Made by a program: the position numbers and the translations under genes
NCBI RefSeq assembly: GCF_029962835.1
Contig: NC_080578.1
Coordinates: 103,519,759-103,583,758 of the forward strand
DNA: 64,000 nucleotides
DNA from: Magnolia sinica
Lineage: Eukaryota; Streptophyta; Magnoliopsida; Magnoliales; Magnoliaceae
Direction: 5' to 3'
Shown here: positions 37,101 to 48,800 of the stretch, piece by piece
How positions within the stretch are numbered: the stretch's first letter is position 1
How the letters are laid out: each line of letters opens with the position of its first letter
The notes under the pieces: model-generated
What the model saw: the letters and a program-made list of their open reading frames with translations, nothing else
The model's database searches: none
Told to the model about the DNA's origin: nothing

Positions 37101-40100
37101 CTTTTTTGTAAATGCGTACTATTGTAACTTTTCTTTGCAGATCTTATGCTTTCAAGATTATTTGACCCAAGCTGTGTGGCTGTTGGGTTTAGCTTGTTGA
37201 GTTCATTACTCCCGACTGTCCTTGTATGTGTATAAGCTGGCATCCTTTATCTGGGATATATATGTGGAACATGAGTGTCCATAGATTTATGCAATTTTCC
37301 ATGTGCCATCTTCATTAAACAAGATGAAGATATCTTTGCTTTGAATTTACTTTTGCTTTATTTTAAATGTTCACAAAGGGCACATAATATTCATAACCAA
37401 TTTCTATCTGCAGAATGCGTTAGAAGTCCAGAGGAAAAAGGATTTGCAGATATCGGTCAGAGAAGCTCTAGCCTCTAAGCGTGACAACACTGAGAGACAA
37501 TCAGATATCAATCTTTCTGATGGTAATGACCTGAGCGATGATGATGAGGCCAAATTTGATGCACGGATGCGTCTTCAAATTCTTAGAAAGCGGAAGGATC
37601 TGGGAGAAATCACCAGTCGGCAGAAAATGACTGATGGTAGTGTAAACTTCGAAATCGTTCTGCCAGTACATCTAATTATGTCTTTACTGGAATCACCATA
37701 TAGGCATGTAAGGCTTATGTAATGCCAGTACTTTAATCATGTTCCTGCTATTCTTTCATCTTATACTGTTCAGTAACATTACAGTTTCTTTACATGCAAC
37801 GTGCTTATTTGTTTCTAGACTTTGAAAAATTATGGCAGTGGATGAGCTAATGAGCCATCACTCATGCAATTCTTCTTTGCAACTAAGAACCTGTTTCTTG
37901 TTGACTGTAACCATTTAAATCTGATTTGTTATTCAGAATAATTATGTTGTTTAACTTGGATTTGGCATTCTCATATAATAATTGTCTAATTTCAGTGCAT
38001 GTGTCAGTTGATACTTTCAGTATCACTGGTCAGCAATATGCAACCAAGGGAGAACAAAAATTACATCGTTACATGCCAATATATCGTCATGTGGTGAGGG
38101 TCCTGTTATAATAATACGATATTGATTGACACTTGATGTTAGCAATGTGTGACATACTCCGCATAAATTTTTTTAAAGAAATAGAAAAGGTTATTTTTTG
38201 CCCAAATCTATTTGTGATTGGATTTCTTGGTATGTTTTAATAACTCCACTCTAGTTGTTTCGCATCAAAACATGAACTTGGTATAGAAATTGCAATCTGG
38301 GAGCACAACTAGACTTGAACCTATAGACACCCCACCTAAAATGAGAATAAGTTATTCTTTGAGCTTTAACTTGACTTCAATAAAATGGTCTCCTATTAAC
38401 TTAGAAATCATTGAAAATCCAAATGGGTCAAACGTGAAGCATCCTCGGCACGTCTCGTAGACAACCATTGGAACCAACCGGCTAGCGCCAAATCCAGCAA
38501 AGATCCGGTCACGGCTGTGCATCCGAACTCCAGAATATCGAGAAATCTTTGTACGTAGCATCTGATGTGCCAAAAAGAATAAAATGAGCTCTCTCTACCC
38601 AAGGATCACTCTCCTTACTACTTAGTCTCCACCGGATAATGCGGTGTTAAGGTTTGAAAAGTCACATATTTGAAATCGAAAAAAATACGGTCGTTCTTGT
38701 GTACAAATTGGCCATGATGTTACGGAAAGTAAATTTCGACGTCAAATGATCCCCTATTAAGGTGATTTATGGTACATTGAAAATGTGGTCAAATAATCTT
38801 CCTAACGAACTTAAGTTTCCTCCAATCCGAGTTATGATGAGGAAAATTTGGCCCGCTTATTAAATTGCGCATTCTCGAGTGGCTGAAATCGTAATAACTC
38901 TAGCCACATTTTTGACTGGTTAAATGAGGTCTGGTTGAAGTGGTTTCAATCTCATTTAAAAGTTTCTCAAATGACCTTTCCAATAAGCCTAAGATCACTG
39001 AAACTGGACATGTAACAATGAAGATGTGAGCATTTGGTCAAATTGCAAGTGATTGGTTTCGCACACCGAACAACTGTACTTTTGATAAGTCAAATGAGGT
39101 TCGATTAAAGCGATTTTAGTTTCGTTGGAAAGCTTATCCAACGATCTTTCCAGTGGATCCAAAATTACTGAAAACAAACAGAAAACAAATAGAAAACAGA
39201 GAAACTACATACATTTATATGGCCATAGAAAAAGACAATAAAATTTTAATATTTAAAAAAGTAATCATTGTGTTATATATATAAACATATAAATATATAT
39301 ATATAAGTAATCATTACTTTATATATATATAATGTTATCATTGCTTTTATATATATCAATGTTTTAAATAGTTGTTGCTCGTTGCGTAGTGTTTAACCCT
39401 TTGTAGCGTATAGCTTAAGCTACATGATACTTATATTTTTTAATTTTAAAATATATATATATATATATATATATGGCTAACAGATGATTCATTTTTTCAA
39501 GTATAAAGTTTAAACAAATTATTAATTATCATTTATCAAAAGCTAATCTACATATATAAAATTAAAAAACAAATCAAATAATTATCGCTCAACAACTTTC
39601 TAAAAAAACCACTTTAATTAATAATGTCTAATTGAAACCACAAGTCACAACTCACAAGGATGAAAAGAAATAAGAATCCCTTAGATTAAGAGTATTAAGG
39701 ACGATATATATGTCATCTATATTCGAAAACCCTCTTTTAAAACCCTTTTTATTTTTAGTTTTAAAGTTTTTCAGTGTGCGAGTTTCACACAAACTTTAAC
39801 AAAGGATCACCACCATTTTAAGTGAAAGTAAATATAAAAAGGTTTGGTTTTGACTTTACTTTTTAATGTTTTTTTATGATGTGAATTTTACATAATAAAA
39901 AAAACTTAAAAAAGAAAAAGAAAAAAATACATTGTAGCATATGCTACAAACTTTACACGCTACGTAGCTGTAATGTATGCTATGACCCCTATAGCGTATG
40001 CGCTATAGGGGATTTACCAGGGTATCCCAAATCGGTTACGTATCGGCCGTAACCGATACGTAACGGTAACGGTGGGACCCGTTACGCGAATAAAAAAAAA

Positions 40101-41897
40101 CAAAAAAACAAAAAAAAAAACCTTACCTTTTTTGCTTTCTTCTCTTCTTCTTCTTCTCTTTCTTCTTCTTCTTCTTCTTCTCGAGCAGCTGCGGCTGCGG
40201 CTGCTACCTCTTCTTCCTGTTCTTCTTCTTCTTCTTCCTCTCTCTCTCTCACTCTCTCTCCTTCCTGTTCTTCTTCTTCTTCCTCTCTCTCTCTCTCTCT
40301 CAATCTCTTCTTTCCCCCTTTCCCTCTTTTTTTCTTTTCTTTCTTTCCCTCTGTTTTTTCTTTTCGTTTCCCTCTCTCTCTTTTTTTTTTTTTATTTCCA
40401 GCAGCGGTAGGTACGTGTCACGCAAAGACGAGCGCTGACACTCCTCGAGCTCCGAGTTGGACGAACGGTTCAAAGGAGATCAAAGTTATATCGGCTCCAC
40501 GGTGATGTATTTATCACATCTACACCGTTCATCTATTTTCAGAGATCATTTGAGAGCACCAGCCAAAAAATAAATTATATCCAGAGATCATGTGGACCAC
40601 GCCAAAAATAGCAGCAGAGATAATGATTTTCACAATTAATTCATAGGGCGCACGGTAATGTTTATTGGGCCCCCCGTAATGTATATATTTTACCCATACC
40701 GTCTATCCATTTTGCCACGTCATTTTAAGTCAGGATTCAAAAAATTAATAATATCCAAATCTCAGGTGGACCACACCATAGAAAATAATGGTTATAGAAT
40801 GCTCACCATTAAAAATTACTTAAAGTCCACTGTAATGTTTATTTTCAATCTAACCTGTTAATTGGGTCACATTGATGTGGATGAAGGGAAAACACACATG
40901 TCAACTTGATCTAAAACTTTTCTAGCCCCCAATAAATTTTTAGCGGTGAACGTTTAATTATTGTTGTTTCTTATGGTGCAATTTACCTGAGCTTTGGATG
41001 TGCCTCATTTTTGGGCTCATGCCCTAAAATTATTTGGCAAAATAGATGGATGGTGTAGATATAACACATTCATCACGAGTTAGGCCCAAAAAACTTTTAC
41101 ACGTGTGCTGCACTTTACATCCGAGTCCCTCATAATTCAAGCTTTAAAAAATTGTACACAAGACATATATTAACTTGAAATTTGACAATTAAATTATGGA
41201 CTGCAATTGCTAACTCACAATGCCAAAATCAAATTATTTGAATAGTTTTAATTATTAATTTGTGAACTTTTATTTTTTAAAATAGGGCCTTTTGATTTTT
41301 TATTTTTTTTATGATTCACTATCCAATAAATGTCCACCAATTTATAAGTGGGATAATCACAATAAATGGCATGAATTTGAGGCTGATTTGGAGAATAGAT
41401 TGGTCCTCCAAGTCAGTCCCAAATTGGCAACGCCATCTACCTAAATTTAATTTCATTTTTTTAAAGAACTATTGGGAGAAATGATATCAAGTTGTTAAGT
41501 ATATAAATTACATATTTAAAAAATTAAATATATGAATTTTGTAGTCAAATTCAAATTACCTAGTTAAAAAATTAATCAGACAGTCCGATACAACTTCTTA
41601 CCAAAGAGTGGACCGTTACACTACTATAAACATGTTCCAATTTATAAATGAATGCATATTTGGAATGCTTAGAATATTTCGGATTTAATCTATATTTTTT
41701 CATATTTTTTAAAATAAAATTGCGCTGTTACGGGCCGTTACGCCCCCGTATCCGTATCGGTTTCGGAGGGCACCGTTATGCCAACCGATACCGATACGGG
41801 ACACCTTGGGATTTACACTATTTAGCTACGCTGCGTAGTGCTACAGCTACACTACGCTACGCTACATAGCATACGTTAAGAACTCTATTTAAAACAT

Positions 41898-41943
<46 letters not shown>

Positions 41944-42239
41944 GGAAACGCTCACCTACGAACTTTTTTGAGAACCCATCCTACTTGATGTGGATCCAAA
42001 ATCTGAACTGTTCATGTGAAGCAACACCTCGTGAAACCCCCACGGCCCAAGTTTTACTTTGATCTAAAACTTTGATGGCCCATGAAAAATGAAAACATTG
42101 TCCTCCCTTGATTTGCATTTCTCTTTGCTATGGCCCAACAGAATTTTAGATCAGGGTGAAAGTTTGTCACATGGGGTTTCATAGAATTCTGCATCACATG
42201 GACCGTTCAGATTAGACACCCATGACACTCTCTATATAT

Positions 42240-42285
<46 letters not shown>

Positions 42286-42829
42286 AAAAGGTACTATGCG
42301 CTCGACCTCACGAGTCCGTCCCATGAGGTCGAGCTGTGTGGGCCCCACCGTGATGCGTTTCGAACATCTACCCCATTAGTCAGATGCACCATTCCATTGT
42401 GGGCCTAGGTCTCAAAAATCAAGTCAATCCATGACTTGTGTGGGCCACACCACATACAGAAGTGGAGAGGGGCCGTGCACCATTAAAACATTCATAATCA
42501 TTTTTTGGGCCCACCGAGATGTGTTTTGCAAATCCAGCCCATCCATTATGTGTGTCCCACTTGGATGAGGGTTCAGACCAAGTTTCAGACGCATGCAAAT
42601 TTCAGGTGGGCCCCACCAAGTGCTTTTATATGTTTTAACGGTGTCTTCACATGATTTTAGATGGTATGGCCCACCTGAGTTTCGTATACGGCTGATTTTT
42701 GGGATATCCCATAATTTAAAGGGGACCCATCAAATGCACGGTGTTGATGGTTGACACGCATCACGGTGGGGCCCACATAGCTCGACCTCACGGGAGCTTA
42801 TCGTGAGGTCGAGCGCATAGTACCTTTTC

Positions 42830-42874
<45 letters not shown>

Positions 42875-45800
42875 TTTACTGCATGTAATGTCTGAAGCCA
42901 GATATAAAATATTTTATTTAAAAAAACTACGGTGCCCACAGAAGTCATTGTAAGGTCGGCAAGCTGTGTCATCTATATAAGGAATCTACAACCATGCATA
43001 CGAGAGGGGGGAGAGAGAGTAGACAACGAAGGAGAGAACAAAGAGTAAAAGAGAGACAAAAGGAAGAGAGCGAGAGAAAAATACAGAGAGAGTGGAAAGA
43101 GAGATAGAAAAGAGTTCGAGGGTTGGAGTTCACGTGAAGGCACTACTTGAGGTACCTTAAAGATTTTTGACATGTTGACATGCTGCCTGACATATGAGAC
43201 AAAATAAGCCCATTAAAGAAGTCACTGAATCTAAGAGTTTTCCTACCTTAATTCAAATCGCATTCCAGTCCACATATTGCAAGTGCATCTACTACATTCA
43301 CATTTTCATTTAACTTTATTATCCGTTATTCTCAATTTTCCATCTTTTTTTACTTTATTTGTCTGCCTAGGGTTTTAAATCCTACGAAGCAAGGCTAATT
43401 TGCACTTCATTTTATTTTTTTGGTATTTTCACTTTATTTGCCTACTTGAAAAAATTTCCATTTCCTATCATGTGTGTTCAGTTTGGAAATACGAACATGC
43501 CACTTGGCTCCATGAAGTAAGGCTAGTTTGCATTCCATTTTATCTACTACATTTTTACTTTATTTACCTACATGGGGCTACTTGGTTCTGCGATGTAAGG
43601 CTAGATGGTTCATTTTTAAATTATTTTTTTTTCCTGCATGCCCAACCCCTATGGCTATTTGAAGCACGACCAAATATAAAAGTGCCAAAATTCTGCCAAT
43701 CCCCTGAAAAATCGTGAAACCCCGTAAAGTAGAGACCCGCATGTTGCGCATGAGAAAAAGGGTGCCTAACCCATTCATTTTTCCTCACTGAGGCCCTTTC
43801 TCGAAATCTACGGTCGCAAACCAACCGCAGGAGTTACTTGAGTTGGGAAATCGTAAGATTCTCCAACCCTTAACCATAGATTTTAAGCTTCATTTGGCTA
43901 GTGGCGACTCCAAACCAAATGCATTTTTACACATGAGTCAATACTATACTCCAGCTGCATCGAGAAATTAAGATAAAGCCAAGAAGTGAGGGCACCTCAC
44001 GTGCGGGGGCCAAATTTGTGAACGCACCCACACGCGAGGTGCTCTCAAGTGGTAGCTCCTCATCTGAAAATGTGACCGTCCATGGTGTAAGGAGTTGTCC
44101 AATTATGTGTGTGACCATTTCAGGTGGTGCTTCTCTGTAGATGTGCACAGGTGTTCCCAAACGGATATTTGGGCAAGAATCATCTCAAGCTGAGGCGCCA
44201 CATCGTAGGCAACCTCATTCTTGGATGCAATTCTTGCTAAAGCTCCTTTGGGGTCACTCATAGGAATATCTCTCTGAAGGCTCGTCCGTTGTGGTTCATG
44301 TTCTCACCTCAACACATTCAAGATAATGCCAAGGTACTGCCTTGTTATTGAAGACGGGAATTGCCCGTCCCTGAAGAACCAGAGGAGGCTAAGATATTAA
44401 AAGTTGAGGGCTAATGAAGTTAGGATGACTGAGGGATCTCAACCAATGGACTGTTCCACTTCAGGTTGGCATTGTGGGTTGGTTCAGGAGCCCTGCCTTG
44501 GAGGACCAGTGGTTGTCGATTTGCTGGCTGAATGAGAATTGGAATGTGATTGGGTTCAAGGGCCTTCCCTTGAAGCATCAATGGCAGAGTGGGAGCATGA
44601 TTATGATTGGGTCCTGACTTGGCAAGCTCATGTGATGTCGACATTGTGGGTTGGTTCAGGAGCCTTGCCTTGGAGGACCAGTGGCTGGCTGATTAGGAAC
44701 TGGATTGTGATTGGGTTTAAGGGCCTTCCCTTGGAGCATCAATGGCAGAGTAGGAGCAGGATTATGATTGGGTCCAGGGCCTTCCCCTGAAGAACCAATA
44801 GTTAGCTTCATGGTTGACTGTGATGGGGAGCTAGATTGTGATTGGGTTCAGGGGCATTTTCCTATAGGACTAACATTGGAAGAGATGGCGGCCCTTGCAA
44901 GATGAGATGAGCGAAGGAATATCTTGGTTGTTCCTCAGGCTAAGATTTTCTGAAATACCTTGGGGTATTCTCCCTGAATGACGTTGACGATGGGATCATG
45001 AGATTGCCCAGTGTGTTGGGACTTGCTTGATGCTGTGGTAGATGATTCTGAAGTATGTTGTTGTTAGCAGTTGAGTCAACGGTCATAATCATGATTTTCT
45101 TTTGGTCACTTAAATTTTGGACCGCGTGCTTCAAAGAGAGACAATGCTCTGTTGTGTGACCCCTAGTTTGATGGAATGCGCAATACTCGTTTTCATCGTA
45201 GTTTGACAGCAAGGGGTTCGGTGGGGGCCTTAGGTGTAATGGGGCAAGAAGATGCTGCTGAACATGCGTGGTCAAAATGTCACTGTACAACTGGGCCAAA
45301 GGAGTGAACCCCGTAGGTTCTTAGTCTTATCTGTCTTCGGTTTTGGTTCGGGTATCGCGGGTTCCATTTGGTTTGCTACTGTTGAAGCTGTTGCCATTTT
45401 TGTCGTTGCCGAGGGGCAAACAATGCACCTTGTGTAGAGGCGACAAGGTTGTTGGTTTCCGTTAGCCGAGAGGTGGCAACGTTTCTGTTTCTGGTCCCAT
45501 ACTAGCTAGAGTTTTCTTCGAACTTGGCCTTCTGTGCAGGAGCGAATTGGTGTAGCCAAGGAGCGATTGTGCCGACTCTTATTCTGACTTCCATCTGTTT
45601 CCCTGCGTGGATAAGCTGCACAAAGTTGGCATATGAGTACGAGATCAGATATCCTGATATATTTGGATTTGCAGAATGAACAATCATAAAAAATTGTTCT
45701 TTATCATTGATGGGTGTTTTCATTTTGGCAGCCATAGCCCACCATCATCTAACATAAGCCAATAGGGACTCGTTGTTTCTCTGTTGAAGGGCAGCAAGGT

Positions 45801-48800
45801 CTACCCTTCTTGGCGCTATGTTCAGATTATACGTAAAGTGGTCTATGAAGGCCTGAGAAAGTTGTTTCTAGGTATTGATCTAGTGGTAATCAAGTGAGGT
45901 ATACCAATCGAGCGCATCACCTTTTAGGGATTTCTAAAATAAGCGGATTAGTGCCCCATCATCGCTTGCCACAACATCAAGCTCGCCGCAAAAGCCTTTC
46001 AAATGCACAATGGGGCAACCCGTACCGCCGAATCTTTGAATTTGATACCTTAAAATTTGGGGCTACCCTGACATCTGGAAAGGGATAAAGGTTCCAAAAT
46101 TTAGTTGGATGGGAGATCCACACCATGTTGTTTCTGAAGTTCCTACCTCATTGCCTTGAGCTTATCCTCGACATGTTCCTAGTGCTTGTCAAGTTCGGAG
46201 GGTTTAGATGGAGGGAGCCGTGCCCCTTGCATTATACGATTTGTTTCCTCGTAGTGATCGATCTCTTCAACATTTTTGGTATCCCTAGTGGGGGGATTTT
46301 GTTGGGTTGGAACTGTAAGAGGAGGGAGTTGGAAAGAAACCCCCAACTGCGGGGCAAAGCTGGTATTTTAGGATGTACATGACTGGAAAATATGACCGAG
46401 ATTGACTGGGAAGTGGATGTTGAGGCTGAGGCAATGTTCGACTCCCATTAGGGGGAGGAAATTGGACTGGAAACTGGCTCCCGCCAGGGGTATCTGCTAG
46501 GACCTACCTGTTGCTCCCGTTAGGAAGAGGAAATTGGACTGAAAATTGGGCCTCCGTGACAGGAGGATATTGGAAATGTACTCGTCTCCCTTTAAGGGGA
46601 GTCGATGGGAACTGATTGACTGTGCGCGACGCTAGATCTGGGGGATTGATGCGCAAGCTAAGTGGCTTCATCGATTTACTAGGAACTGCGACTTTAGCTT
46701 TGGTTTGGAGAAAGCGAGCCATGAGATTTTCAAGCCTTTTCAGGCGGACGACCATGTTGGTCATGGAAGGGATAGCGGTCGACTAGGCAGTCGGGGATTT
46801 GGGCGAGTCAGGATGAGGCGAGGGGTTGGGAAAGTCTTCTTGGATAGACATGGTGGCTTTTGCAAGAGTGTCGATGATGCTTTGGGAGTTTGACACGGAT
46901 TTCAAGGGGCGCCGAACCCGCAAACGGTTTTTGGGCCCAATGGTGACAGAAGGGCCTCTTGCTTTCACTGGTTTGTTGTTGTCGTCTCGTTCCTTTATCT
47001 CTCTCTCCCTTTTTTCTTTTTTCTTTTTTTCTTCTGATTTTTTAACTTTTTTTTAAAAAAAGAAAAAGATAATTACAACATGAAGCAAAATGTGGAATGT
47101 AAATGGCAGAAAAGTAAAGGGATCAGTATACACCAGAATGACTGAATGTAAAGGCAGAAAGTTAAATGGGACCAGTGTACACTAGAATGGCATAATGTTA
47201 AGTGCAGGAAAGTAAATGGACCAACATACACTGGAACAACAGAATGTAAGTGCAGGTAAGTAAATGGACCAGTATAAACTCGACAGTTAGCGAGTTAGTG
47301 TGTTAGCAAGAGACCGGTATTCACTGGAGCAGCATAATGTTAATGCAGGAGAGTAAATGGGCCAGTATAAACTGAATTATTAGTGAGTTAGTGTATTAGC
47401 AGGAGATCGATATTCACTGGAATGTTTGTAAAAAAAGGCAGGAAAGTAAATAGGACCAGTTTTCAACGCAGTGCAGGAAAGTAAATGCGTCGAATTTGTA
47501 GAATCCCCAAAAAATCGAAAAATCCCGTGTTTCAAGTTGGGCCTTGGCCTGTGACTAGCAATACCCATTGGATCAGCAAAATCTGTCCAGCGCAAGGGCA
47601 AGAAACGGTAGGGTAAGTAGCTTGGTGCTGGAAGGACAAAAGGGTTGAAGAGAATCAGATTTGCGCATCCGTAGTGCAATTCTGCACAAAACTGCTAACA
47701 AGTGAAAGGTGGAGAAAACCCAGGTTGGACAATTTGCTGTTTAATCAGCGCTTTGACATTCCAAGTTATGGGATATGGACTTCTTTCATGATTCATCTAT
47801 GTATTATATCTACATGCACAGGCTTTCTCCTTGATATATAATGCATGTGATGCATTCTTAGTTACATAAAAACACATGCAGACCTGCATATGTGCATGTG
47901 CAATCATATACTTTTACACAAAACTGCTAACAGGTGAAAGGTGGAGAAAACCCAGGTTGGACAATTTGCCGTTTAATCAGCGCTTTGACGTTCTAAGTTA
48001 TGGGATGTGGACTTCTTTCATGATTCATCCATGTATTATGTCTACACACACATGCTTTCTCCTTGATTTATAATGCATATGATGCATTCCTAGTTACGTA
48101 AAAACACATGCAAACCTGCATATGTGCATGTGCAGTCATATACTCACTACACGGTTGCATTAATCTTCCACCTGCCTGCCACACTTGCTTCGAATTCTGC
48201 TTCTCACTTGTGCTCCCGTTCCTGCTTCCTAGTTGTTTATACCTACTAATATTTTGAGACAGGTGCTTCCTTGCTCCTACAGCTGAACTTGATGTCACTT
48301 CTCTTCACAGTTTGTGTAACTATACCTTGGAGCATATCTAAAGGGGTGCAAATTTTTGTATGTCGATGTAGAAAGATACTGACCTGATTGAATGTTGTTA
48401 TGTTACCAATGGACATGCATTCATGTCGAACTTGTCCACATTTTGCTCTGGTCTTTCAAATTCCAGTCAAAACAACTACGAAATTGCATATCCTTCCTTT
48501 TCCTTATTTTGCTGTATTTCCTTTGTACAGATCATTTACAGATGGAGTATTACATTAAGTAACCTTTGTGCAACTCTTGTATTGCAGATGAATATAGTCC
48601 CAAGGAACATGGAATGGCCTCTCCAAGGTACTGGTTTTGATTCAATTGATTTAACTTTCTGCTATATTCTAACATTTTCCCTATATTTCAGGCATTTCTT
48701 AAAGCCACTGTCTTCATGTGTAACTGTCATGCTCTCTGTGGCTTATAGATGCGTAGAGTCATCATATCCATGTTGACTTGACACAGACACCTTAGTGTTA

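Larger units (their letters stand above)
40018..41808. mobile_element. Inner hAT element, 1.8 kb, nested in the outer hAT
   Basis: The ends CAGGGTATCCC and GGGACACCTTG are imperfect inverted repeats with GTATCGG/CCGATAC motifs next to them. A perfect 8 bp duplication, GGATTTAC, lies at 40010-40017 and 41809-41816. It contains a CTT/CT-rich tract and F1 foldback repeats and no transposase. Confidence 0.9.
39357..41899. mobile_element. Outer hAT MITE, split by another hAT
   Basis: The ends CAATGTTTTAAATAG and CTATTTAAAACATTG are perfect inverted repeats of 15 bp, flanked by ATATATAT at 39349-39356 and 41900-41907. The flank lies in a TA tract, so the duplication is compatible but not proof. 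Subterminal sequence is rich in GTAGCGTA/TACGCTAC motifs. Removing the inner element leaves about 740 bp. Confidence 0.8.
37637..48587 (+). other. CWC27 intron 6, 11 kb
   Basis: The donor GTAGTG and acceptor ATTGCAG keep the reading frame (GAT|GAA across the junction). It holds the nested hATs, a TIR element, Gypsy fragments and tandem repeats listed separately. At 38150-39280 there is unassigned repeat-like sequence in which a block like AACGATCTTTCCA.TGG.TCC recurs (near 38970 and 39140); its class is unknown. Confidence 0.85.

Noticed and set aside
40072-40410. Long leucine/serine-rich frame on + and glutamate-rich frame on -
   Set aside because: Both come from the polypyrimidine tract; low complexity with no domain.
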